DNA from: Coptis chinensis
Taxonomy: Eukaryota; Streptophyta; Magnoliopsida; Ranunculales; Ranunculaceae
NCBI GenBank assembly: GCA_015680905.1
Contig: CM027377.1
Location: forward strand, 11,742,501 to 11,806,500
DNA length: 64,000 nucleotides
Direction: 5' to 3'
Each line of letters begins with the position of its first letter. Within the stretch, counting starts at the first letter, position 1. Below, one piece after another: positions 10,594-20,310 of this stretch. Both the position numbers and the translations under genes were made by a program. The notes under the pieces are model-generated. The model saw nothing but the letters and a program-made list of their open reading frames with translations. It was not told the origin of the DNA and searched no databases.

Positions 10594-13500
10594 TCAGCTT
10601 ACAAATCTATAGTACGTGGTGTTCATATCCTCAATTCTATGCACAAATGCAGGCCTGCCATCCCACCACTTCTTCTCTCCCTTTGCCAAGTGTGCTGCTT
10701 CTTTGGAGCAGATGTTCGCACCAAAGTTAACCTCATGCCAAGTGTTAGTCACAATGATCCATTCCGCGAGCCCTTTCACTTTGTCCCAAGTTGCTCGAAT
10801 CTGCCAATGTACCTGATCATTTTGAAAAGATTTCACAGCCGCAGTAGAGTCGGATTCTACTCAGATATGTTTCCATCCCAGTTCCACCACTTTTGAAATG
10901 CCCTCCACTATCGCAAAACTCTCCGCTATAAAGTTTGTGGCAATGCCCAGACCTCCAATATATGCACCAATAACCTTGCCGGTACTGTCTAAAAGAAGCG
11001 TGCCCCAACCTGAAATTCCAGGATTACCTCGTGAATAGCCATCAGCGTTCACTTTAATCATGGTATTGGGAGGTGCTACCCAATAGCATTCAAGTATGCA
11101 TGGAGCCCTCCTTAGCTTTGCCGGTAACTTCCAGGCCTTCAGAACTTCCAAGTCTCTGGTGGAATTGTTCATGTGTTTCTTCGATCGGTTATATGCTCTT
11201 TTGACCGCTCCTCGAACTTGAAACATGACAGAGTTTACACTCGACTTCTTGCTACCATATAAGACCCCATTTCTATTTCTCCAAACAGCAACCAAACAAG
11301 TGATTGCAGCTGCCCTCCATAGATCCTGTAAGAGAGGGCTTTCATTTTGACACTTTATTAACATATCCTCCCTATTGGCAATCTTCATGTGGTGCTGCAT
11401 GTTCTTTGCTATGAGCTCCCAGCACCTTTATTTGTGCAAACGTACATTCAAATAAAAGATGGTTTTGCATTTCCTCAGCCTCCGTACAGATGCAGGAGCA
11501 AGACGCCAACTGAAAATTCCTCGCCCTTAGTTTCTCGTATATCTACATGGCCCCATGAAGTATTTTCCATCATATCCTATCCCATGCGTCCTTGGCAACA
11601 CCTCAGCTGACCAGAGAAACTTGGTTCACAGCGGCCTATTGACCCTCTCTCTTATTGCTTCATATGCCGAACTTACCGAGAACAAGCCATTGGTGGATTG
11701 ACGCCATACTCTTATGTCTTCTCTGTGCTGATTCAGGAGCTGCAGCTGACTTAAATCCACCCCAAGGCTGTTAAGAATTTGTTTCAGGGAGTCCGGGAAC
11801 TTCCATTGATTCCCCTGAATGCAAGCACTGAGTGGTGCTTTGAGTTTTTGCAGAAGCCTTTTGTCCTGGATATGGTTTCCGATGATCACCTCCCCTATCC
11901 AGTTATCCCTCCATAAACTTGTGTTCTCTCCTTTCCCAATGATCCACCCTTGATGCGTATCCATCTCTGTGAGAGCCCATTGTAGACCGGTCCACACTGT
12001 AGATTTCTTGTGGCTCGACCAACCCCCCGATTTGTTCCTATATTTTCCATTCATGAACTCTGACCATTCCGAAGTGTCGTTCAATAAACTCTAGGCAAGT
12101 TTCATGAGCATCGATAGGTTTATATCTCTGAGCTTACGGAGGCCCAGTCCCCCTCTTCCTTTGGCCGACAAACCTTTTGCCATTTTACTATGATGAATTT
12201 CCTCTTCGATGGGCTACCACTCCAAATGAAATTTCTGATAATACCCTCACATTCTTTAATCACCAACACTGGCCATTTGTAAATAGCCATGTTATGTACC
12301 GGTATGCTATTGAGAACCTGCTTAGCTAGAACCACTCGACCCTTGAAAGATAGCATCTTTCCCACCCAACCGGCTGCCCTTTTCCTAATCTTGTCGACCA
12401 TAGGCACTAACGTTGCTCTTGTAACCCTCCCCACAGTTAAGGGAACACCCAAATACCTTTCCAGTAGGAAACCCTCTTTTATGCCCATGTTATCCTCAAT
12501 GTCCTGCTTCCTTCTATGTGCCATTAGACTGAAGAAAATCTTGCATTTATCTTTGCTTATTAGCTGCCCCGAAGCCAACTGATAGGAGTCTAGAAGCTCC
12601 ATGAGATTAATGAGCTGCCTCCTTCTTGCATTACAGAAGATAAATATATCATCAGCGAACATCAAATGTGTAGGGCTGGAGTAATTACTTTGTATCACCA
12701 TTCTCTGAATTTTCCTGTTCACGCAAAGCCATTCTAGCCCCTTACTCAGACAATCCTCAGCGAAGGCAAAAAGTATTGGCGAAAGTGGGTCTCCTTGCCT
12801 GAGCCCTCTCTCCGCTGTGAAACAACCAATCGGTCCTCCATTCAAAAGAATAGAAATGGTATTATTCGTTACAACTCCTTGAATCCACCCTATCAGTTTC
12901 TCAGCAAAACCCATTCTCTGCATAACTGCCCAAAGAAATTTCCAATCCAAAGTGTCAAAGGCCTGCGAAATATCCAGCTTGATGCCTATATTTCCACCTC
13001 GTCTCTTGACATGCAGCTCATTGACGAGCTCAAAAGCCAACCCACAGCTTGAGAAGAGTTCCGATTGGCAATGAACCCATATTGTTCTTTTGAGACGACC
13101 CTCTGAGTGAGAATATTTAGCCTTGAAGCCAAGATTTTTGTAATGACCTTGAACCCGAAGTTTGCCAAACATATCGGTCTGAATCTATCCAGCTTATTCA
13201 TGCCCTTTTCTTTTGGGATCATTACCAAGAAGTTTGCATTAAAGCTTCGCAGGATGCAACTTCTGATGAAAAAATATTGTACCGCCCTGGCCATATCCAA
13301 CCCCATTATATCCCAGAAAGTCTGAAAGAAGTGACCTGTGAAACCATCCGGCCCAGGAGAGCTATCTGGATTCAAATAAAAAACTACCTTCTTTATTTCC
13401 CCCAGAGTGGGAAACCGAGTCAAGCTCACATTATCCTCGTCTGTCACAAACCTTGGCAACAACTTGATAAGGTCATCATCCGTCGGCAGCTCGACCCTTT

Positions 13501-14707
13501 TCAATTTCTTAGTAAACTGTCGCACCATGAAATCCCCAATCTCCTTTTGATCAGTGAGAATCACCCCCTCTGTGTTTCTGAGTTCGGAAATGTAAGATTT
13601 ATTTCTGTTCATATCAGATAAGGCGTGGAAGAACTTTGTACTTTTATCTAGATCATTGTCCCATTTTACCTTGGACTTCTGCCTCCAAAAAGATTCTTCT
13701 TGCTCTAGCAGGCCCTCGACTTTGTTTTCCTGGTTAATCAAATCAGTGGCCAAAGCATCAGTGAAATTCCTCTCCAACTCTTTTTGCATAGTCTCCAGAA
13801 CCTCAGATTCCTCTCTAACTTTTGTGCCCAAGTTCCCAAAAATATTTCAATTCCAGCACTTCAAAGCACCTTTCAGACGCTTAAGCTTTTGGGTGAGCAC
13901 GAAAACTGAGTGTCCTTCTATGGGCTCTGACCAACTCTGAAGCACCAGATCCTTTAAACTTGGATCAGTAGTCCACATCTTGAAGAATTTGAAGGGTACA
14001 TTCCTGGGCCTTGGAATTGTGATTGTCCAGCCAACAAGGGGTGAGTGATCAGAACACAGCTTACTCAGTGCCCTATACCTCCAACCTGGGTGCAAAAGAT
14101 TTCATTCATTGTTTACAAAAGCTCTATCCAGCTTCCCCACAACCTTGTCCACTCCCATCTGTTTATTCCACCAAGTGAATTCGAACCTGGAGTGAGGAGC
14201 CTCCATCAGCTGATTTGAATTTACCATGTCTCTGAAGTCCGTCATTGCTACAAACCGGGGAGTTCTTCCACCTTTCTTTTCTGTTAGACTAAGATAAGCA
14301 TTGAAGTCGCCTATCATAAGCCATGCTCTAGACGAAGAATTTAAACTACTCAACTCCGCCCATAAATGTCTCCGTCTCACATACACTGAACTTGCATGGA
14401 TGATAGTAATCAACCCATTCGGAGACTCTACTGTGATGTGTTGGCTCAATTGGCTGTGTAGAGTTGGGTCCAGCACATCATGCCTCCAAAGCAGCCAAAG
14501 ATTAGGCACCCTATTGTCATTAGAATTGTGAATAATTTGGGTGTAAAGCCCCAACGAATGAAGATAAGATGTAGAAAAACTAGACGGATCAATCTTAGGC
14601 TCAGCTATACCAATGATATCTGGCTCCCATCTTTTCACAAGCTTTGCTAGCCTAGACTTCGTTTTATTATTCGAGATACCTCGAACATTCCAAAATATGC
14701 ACCTCAT
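10594..14707 (-). pseudogene. LINE-A ORF2: endonuclease, reverse transcriptase, RNase H
   Basis: The likely start is the ATG at 14705-14707 (MRCIFWNVRGI), the usual first strand of the apurinic-type endonuclease; MIGDFNAYL near 14310 is a catalytic block. RT lies at about 13600-12350, with SSPGPDGFTG, then RPICLANFG, then IKLDISQAFDTLDW, then GLRQGDPLSP, and the catalytic FADD in place of YADD. The zinc-binding region (about 11410-11625) is degenerate. RNase H (11080-10600) shows NADGYSRGN, an AESFA segment and a DSTAA segment. In-frame TGA stops lie at 14102, 13847, 11626 and 10861, with single-base losses near 13050 and 12148. Full length would be about 1370 codons, normal for plant L1 ORF2. 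Non-functional. Confidence 0.93.
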
Positions 14708-14746
14708 TAAGAAAAGAGATGATATTATTATCGAATGAGGCAAGCC

Positions 14747-16276
14747 TCAATTCTTATTTACTGATTTCCCCCCAGGCTGAAGCCTTGTCTTGGGTGGAGA
14801 AACCTTTTGCAACTTCCATTGCGGCATATAGCCTCTTTTCTTTGCTGTGTTATCCCCTTTATCAAGTGGTAGATTTTCCTCTGCCATGTCCGCCCATCTA
14901 TTCGATGTGGAACCCCAATCTTTATGCAATTCAGAGATCTCCACGTGCTGCGTACCCCCAGAACATGGAGGAGTACTCCTCACTGCATTGTTTCTCTTGA
15001 TTGCATCCTGTTGCAGGCTAGTATTGTTGGAGTTCTCCTGATCCCCATGAGCAGTACCCTGATGAACCACCATATGAAGAACCATATCTGCCTCCACATT
15101 TACAATATCTCATTCCTGCTCTGCCGATGCTGATGGGATGATAAGGTTACCACTCATATCATGAATCACCATTGCCAAAGAATCCGAGGAGACCTCTTTA
15201 TCCACATCCACAGTATCATGTACCACTTGCGGCTCTGTAGCTTCAAAGAAAACCTCTTTGACAGCCCCTTCCACCTCTTCACTGATTGTGTTCAAGACCT
15301 TGAAACTATTATTTACCACATGTCCATTAGCCATTCCTGAGGTACTACCTTCCTTGACTTTCCAGACCTCCGAACTAGTTTCCCCGTGTTCCCACCTGTG
15401 CCTGTGTCCCCTTTTCCTCTTGGGAAGAGAGACGTCTGTGGGAGGAGGGGGAGGGGTCGAGTTTGTGACCACAGTCTTCCCGCCTGCACTCATGGCCCTC
15501 TTAAGCTTCTTACATTCTGTTATGAGATGCCCAACAATTTTACAGTGATTGCACATCTTAGGCAACTTGCCCACTTCCACTGTTTGCCAAAAGTTATAGT
15601 GAGGCGTTTTTACATATATCTGATCTGGTAACGGCTTCGACAGATCGACGTCCACCAGAATGCTTGCATAATACCCATACTCTCTACGCAATGTTTTCTC
15701 ATCTATTTGCATTGGATAACCAACTCCTCGTGCAATAAAGAGCAGAGTTTCCGGCACCCAGAATTCTTGTCCAAGTCCTGGCAGACGAATCCAAACCAAA
15801 GCATGTGATTGTCTTTGCAATTCTGGATTGAAATTGGGACTCCATTGACTAAGACGGAGAGGGACATCATCAAAATTCCAGACCCCCTGAGCCCATACTC
15901 TATTCATGTCATCTGCATTTGAGAAGCGAAGGAAGAGGAAGCCTTTCCCAATTGGCGTGATAAGCCACTCCCCAGATGGATTCCATTTTTCCTTTGCCAG
16001 TCTTCTGACCTTCTCAAGCGGCATCTTAACCAAGTCAATATGACTGATGAGGCAGTGTCTGCAGTACTCCAATCCTCTTTCATAGGCGGAGGGTGAGATG
16101 GTGATGGAGGGGTAGTCACCCATCTGTTCTGGAGGTGAGAGATCATTCATCACCACCCGCGGAGGGTTTTTCCTCGTAGCTTCTGCATAACTCCTGACTG
16201 GTACCGTGCTCTTCGCAGCACTCATGTTGCCCACCGCCCCCGAGGGAGTTGGGTTCTCCATCTCATAAAGATTCAT
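14747..16276 (-). pseudogene. LINE-A ORF1: DUF4283-type RNA-binding protein with CCHC knuckle
   Basis: The N-terminal two-thirds resemble the DUF4283 domain found in plant LINE ORF1 proteins (GEWLITPIGKGFLFLRF, then WIRLPGLGQEFW), followed by a CX2CX4HX4C knuckle, CNHCKIVGHLITEC. These proteins coat LINE RNA. A TGA at 15110 interrupts the frame at codon 389; the same frame stays open for another ~120 codons to a TGA at 14747, so the ancestral protein was probably about 509 residues. ORF2 follows in the same frame only 39 nt downstream, so ORF2 translation would need reinitiation or stop bypass. Confidence 0.88.
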
Positions 16277-16664
16277 CCCTGACTACCTTTTCCGGAACGC
16301 TCACTGTAATGCAATGAGGGATTTTACCCGAAAAAAGATAGCATGAGAATAACCAGCCCCAAGACCCAACCTTTTCAGAACTTTCATTGTTCACAGTGAA
16401 GGATTTCACCCAAAAAGGCAGGAAGAGAAGAGAATTTTGGAACTCACACTTGTTGAGCAATGCAGGATTTTACCCGAAATAGAAAAGGGAAAAGGTTTGA
16501 GAAGATAGAGTAGAGTCTCCTATCTTTGATTTTAGCTAAAAGCGGCAAAAACAAGGAGTACAAGATCCTAAACGCTACTTAAGTAATGTCACACCCGGTC
16601 GCCCCTAAAAGTGTCCCCATTGTTATTAAATGTACTTCACACCTCCTCCTTTTTCTCTCCCCTT
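16277..16664 (-). promoter_or_regulatory. LINE-A 5' UTR with a repeated motif shared between LINEs
   Basis: The plus-strand word GGGATTTTACCCGAAA at 16318-16333 recurs in degenerate form near 16400 and 16464. Single versions lie in the LINEs at ~34286 and ~51505. A following block (AGCGGYAAAAA, then a TAGATC/AGATCCT word, then GTCCCCAT) is shared as well. Plant L1 promoters are internal, so conservation here suggests promoter or leader function; that is inference. Confidence 0.6.
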
Positions 16665-16676
16665 ATTCACTTTCCT
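16665..16676. repeat. Target-site duplication of LINE-A, right copy
   Basis: ATTCACTTTCCT, identical to 10492-10503. Confidence 0.95.
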
Positions 16677-16878
16677 GAGAGATCTCAGCAAAGGAAATAC
16701 TGGTAATGTCCAAACTTAACTGCTCTCCCAAGTTACAAGATGAGCTTTCCTGCTTGCCTCTACTTCTTGACTTTTTCTAGATCACCAGGAAAGAAAATGA
16801 CAAACAAGTTTAGAATATATGAGATCAAAGAGACTCGCTCATTGACACTTCGAAGGACCACATTGTTCCCAAACCCCA

Positions 16879-17248
16879 AGTAGCAATTTAAGTTAATTTT
16901 AAAATAAGTACGTAAGTAAAACTTCACCTACTAAAATGAATTTAAACCTATTTTTTGTGTATATGATATATTCAATATTAAGATCATCTTTACAAAATTT
17001 CAGCTCATTTGGAAACCTCTAATATTGGCAAAAACCAATTACAAAAATTCAACATTTCTAGACCGTTAAATTTCTTTTTAAAGATGACAACAATTTTTAT
17101 CTATGTTAGAGGTTTCCAAATGAGCTGAAATTTTGGGAAGATAATCATTATGGTGAGTGTTTCATAACCACAAAAAATTAGGTTTGAATTCATTTTGTAA
17201 GTGAAGTTTTACTTATGTACTTATTTTAAGTTAACTTAAGTAGCTACT
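16879..17248. mobile_element. MITE with ~55-bp terminal inverted repeats, copy 1
   Basis: The ends AGTAGC...TTAAGTTAATTTTAAAATAAG and the reverse of AAGTTAACTTAAGTAGCTACT form long inverted repeats around a ~260-bp core. There is no coding capacity. A second copy is at 63492-63863 and a third begins at 63897. Confidence 0.85.
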
Positions 17249-17255
17249 TTTTAGA

Positions 17256-17259
<4 letters not shown>

Positions 17260-17294
<35 letters not shown>

Positions 17295-17318
17295 TATATA
17301 TATATATATATATATATA
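17260..17318. repeat. (TA)n microsatellite
   Basis: Almost uninterrupted TA repeats between the MITE and the inverted MITE pair. It marks the right limit of arm A-left similarity. Confidence 0.95.
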
Positions 17319-18113
17319 GGGGAGGGATAGAGACACATTCTTATGCGCACATTATAGCCACATTATAAATTAATTCAAGCAAAATCATGAACTTAAAAGT
17401 TGAATTAAGGGTTGATTTTTTGTAGATATGACCTCCCCATCATGGAGAACATGCTTACAAAAATTTAGCTCATTCAAAGAAGTCTAACATTAGAACATCC
17501 TTATAAAACGTTTAGACCGTTAGATAAAAAGCTTAAAAAAGAATACTAATTTTTACATGGTTAGACATATCCAAATATTATAATTTTTTGTGATAATGAT
17601 CTTCATGGTGGGGAGATCATCTCCACAAAAAACCAGGCCTTAATTCATTTGTATGTCGAAAATATGGCTATAATGTGCGCATAATGAATGTGCCTCTATC
17701 CCTCACATTCATTATATATATATGGGGAGGGATAGAGGCACATTCATTATGCGCACATTATAGCCACATTTTCGACATACAAATGAATTAAGGCCTGGTT
17801 TTTTGTGGAGATGATCTCCCCACCATGAAGATCATTATCACAAAAAATTATAATATTTGGATATGTCTAACCATGTAAAAATTAGTATTCTTTTTTAAGC
17901 TTTTTATCTAACGGTCCAAAATATTTGTGAGTATGTTCTAAGGTTAGATTTCTTTGAATTAGCTGAATTTTTGTGAGCATGTTCTCCATGGTGGGGAGAT
18001 CATCTCCACAAAAATTCAGCCTTTAATTCAACTTTTAAGTCCACGATTTTGCTTAGATTAATTTACAATGTGACTAGAATGTGGCTACAGTGAATGTGCC
18101 TCTATCCTTCCCC
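17319..18113. mobile_element. Two copies of one MITE in inverted orientation (800-bp palindrome)
   Basis: The half at 17319-17704 begins GGGGAGGGATAGAGACACAT and ends with its near reverse complement. The half at 17724-18113 is an inverted copy of the whole first half around a ~19-bp AT spacer. Each half has its own ~40-bp inverted ends (TATGCGCACATTATAGCCAC / GTGGCTATAATGTGCGCATA type). The two halves diverge by only scattered bases, so the pair could fold into a long hairpin RNA or cruciform. Confidence 0.88.
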
Positions 18114-18222
18114 TATATATATATAGAAATTGTTTAACATTGTTTATTGATGATTAAAAAGAAACATGCATCTATAAAAATAAATTAAATTACAACAATC
18201 AACGTCGGTCACCCCTAATACT

Positions 18223-18528
18223 CTATAGATGCTCGACAAGATCGCTTTTAAGTCTATCATGCATAGTCTTTGATTGAAGTCGTAGAGTCTCCTCAATGTA
18301 GTGTTCCCGAGTAGGTGGGATTTGTGGTTGCTCTTCTGGATTAGGAATATACCTCCTCATTTCATAATTTTTATTCTTAGCTCTAATTATCATATTGTGC
18401 AATATGATACATGTTCTGATAACAGTATTCATTGTCTCCACATGCCATAATTTGCAAGCTTTTGCTAAGATCCCAAATTTAGATTGCAAAACCCCAAAAC
18501 TACACCATAACAAGCAATTAGTAACGTC
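18223..18528 (-). pseudogene. PIF/Harbinger transposase (ALP1-like), C-terminal remnant
   Basis: About 100 codons end at 18223. The reading SFGVLQSKFGIL, then LWHVETMNTVIRTCIILHNMII matches the end of the DDE domain of plant PIF/Harbinger nucleases, where the FGVLQ...RF and CIILHNMI segments are strongly conserved. The N-terminal DDE core is missing: upstream of ~18528 the minus strand turns into unrelated repeat-rich DNA. It may derive from a transposon or from a domesticated ALP1-like gene; truncation prevents a choice. Confidence 0.8.
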
Positions 18529-18790
18529 AAAAAAGTGTTGCTATTATTTTTCGCAACACTTAAAATGTATTGCAAATTTAGCATGGGTAAAGTGTTGCAA
18601 ATATTTGTAACGGTCCATAACCATTACAGTGTCTACATTACCAATGGTTACTAAGCGTTGCTTAGTTAAATTTGTAACACTTTACCAAAGCTGTTTTAAT
18701 ACGTTTCTTTAATCTTTTGCAACGATTTCCTTGTTTCCTAACGCTTTTAAACTGTTACAAATTTGGTGATATTGAAAAAAAAAAAAAAAA
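18529..18790. repeat. Repetitive GTGTTGCAA / GTAACACTTT motif tract
   Basis: Short motifs such as AAGTGTTGC, GTTGCAAA and TTGTAACACTTT recur in both orientations, then a run of A. This resembles the subterminal repeats of CACTA elements, but no CACTA terminus is visible, so the assignment is tentative. Confidence 0.4.
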
Positions 18791-19759
18791 AAATCTTCTT
18801 TCCCGCCCCTTTTTTTTGGTTGGTTTTATCTTTTATGGCGGAAAAGGCCCTCCTTGGTTTCTTAAGCGCACATGGTCGATTGTTTTAGAGATGGCGAATA
18901 ATTTGGATGCTACTTTTCTCCAATGTATATGTGCACTTGTGACTGCTCTATCACTGTTCATTGAACTGATCCTTGGTAAAGTAGGTTGAGGGTCGTACAA
19001 GTAGCGATAACTCGATAAGAGTAGGGTGCACGTCAGCAGCACCGGTGTAACAATGTTTTTCTTGATCTTCAAACTTAAAAATGTCAATTCTAACTTACTG
19101 GCGAGCCATACATGTGTTATTAAATACATAATGGCAAGCCCTTGGAATTTATGAATTCAGCAACCCAGCAAGTACACCTAACTAGCAGTTGGTTTTAATT
19201 AAGGGTGGAATTCAAGCTAATCAAACCGAGCTTCACTATGCTCGGCTTCACTAATCAAGTAGCTCTGTTAGTGTACTTACTAACTAGTGATGGTAGGCTT
19301 GGTTCACATTGCAAGAGGAACGAGCTTGAGCGAGCCAATCGAGTCAAACCCCGAGCAGACCTAGCTTTACTTGACGTGCGGTTGATTGGAGCTGCCATAC
19401 TGTTAATTTGAGTTTAGCTGGTTGTATAATTGAGATCAGAATGAGGACAATGAAAATCCATATAAGTTCTTCTTTAGCTTTACTTCTAAAATTTATCACA
19501 GAGACAACTTTAAAAGAACGAAACAACTTGTCAAGGTCGAGTACAAGTACACAGATAAGAAACAATAGTCACTTTTAATTCCTGCCCCCTTACAGTATTC
19601 TATAAGGGAATCTACAGTAACTGGAAATTACAGTCAAACTTTGCTCTCCTAATTCGTAAGACTCAAGTGTAATGAATTTGAAACTTAAAAGACAACCTAA
19701 CCAGTAGAGGAGTCAGTAGTTCATACAAGAAAGATTGCAGGGTATATGACCTAAACTAA
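18791..19759. other. No gene recognised; 3' flank of the GLR exon
   Basis: Contains short open frames without recognisable motifs. The part nearest 19759 would be the 3' UTR of the minus-strand GLR exon. Confidence 0.4.
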
Positions 19760-20308
19760 TCAGTTTACTGAAGTTATCTCAATTACACCTGGGGGGTCTC
19801 GAATTGGTGTGCTGTGATCGGTACTGGGAGTGCTTCCCTCTGTGGAGAAGACCGTATCTTCGTGCACACATACAATTGTTGCTGGACTTTGAGGTGTACT
19901 TACATTGCACTCTGCAACACAACTTTCTCTTCCATCAGTCGTCCTTGCACTTAGAAAATCAATCTTCTTGGATCCTCTAGAAGATATGTCTTTCTCCTTA
20001 TCAAATTCGACAGCCATGGCAGAAATTTTTTGGGAAACAGAGCATTCAGAAGTTATAATGTTCCTATGCTCATACAGGAAAATTATGAAGAATACGAGAA
20101 AAGCAATGGCAGAAGCAACTCCAGCAATCATAAAGAGACCCTTAAAGCTATCGAGGGTGAGGCTTTCGGAGGTAGTAGTCCCTTGCTCTTGACATGAAAC
20201 CTGCTGCCCAAACCATTCGCGATCGATTGCATCCATTTTGTCTCCCTCTGTCACATTTAAGATAGCCCTAGAAATATCAGGTACTAGAGGAGAACCCTTG
20301 GGAAAAAC
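19760..20308 (-). pseudogene. Glutamate-receptor-like (GLR) last exon, orphan
   Basis: The exon opens after a CTCAG acceptor (AG at 20309-20310) and reads FPKGSPLVPDISRAILNVT, the second half of the ligand-binding S2 lobe, then WFGQQVSC with the conserved Cys, then the fourth membrane segment SFKGLFMIAGVASAIAFLVF and a cytoplasmic tail of ~100 residues ending at a stop at 19760. Splicing at this point and the order of parts fit plant GLR genes. No pore or S1 exons can be found upstream on the minus strand (20309-21000). It lies in opposite orientation to the GLR first exon at 8109, so the two are not halves of one gene as arranged. The open frame is undamaged. Confidence 0.85.
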
Positions 20309-20310
20309 CT

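Larger units (their letters stand above)
10504..16664 (-). mobile_element. Full-length L1-type LINE (LINE-A)
   Basis: A 6.16-kb non-LTR retrotransposon on the minus strand: 5' UTR (16277-16664), ORF1 with CCHC knuckle, ORF2 with endonuclease, reverse transcriptase and RNase H, a short 3' UTR, and a poly(A) tail seen as the T run at 10504-10514. It is flanked by a perfect 12-bp target-site duplication, and the unoccupied site survives in arm A-right. It is complete in structure but dead in coding: at least six in-frame stops across the two ORFs and two clear one-base frameshifts. Confidence 0.97.
7244..17255. repeat. Segmental duplication arm A-left
   Basis: From 7244 this region aligns directly with 57610 onward, through the tandem repeat, the GLR exon, the Helitron at 9602, the sequence up to 10503, and then 16677-17255 after skipping the LINE. 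Over an aligned non-coding stretch (8401-8990 versus 60172-60770) I count roughly eight substitutions plus small indels, so identity is about 98-99% there. The stretches 8374-9601 and 9936-10490 contain no other gene that I can support. Confidence 0.9.

Noticed and set aside
12289..12582. Open frames on the plus strand opposite LINE-A
   Set aside because: They are antisense to recognisable RT motifs and have no protein-like features of their own.
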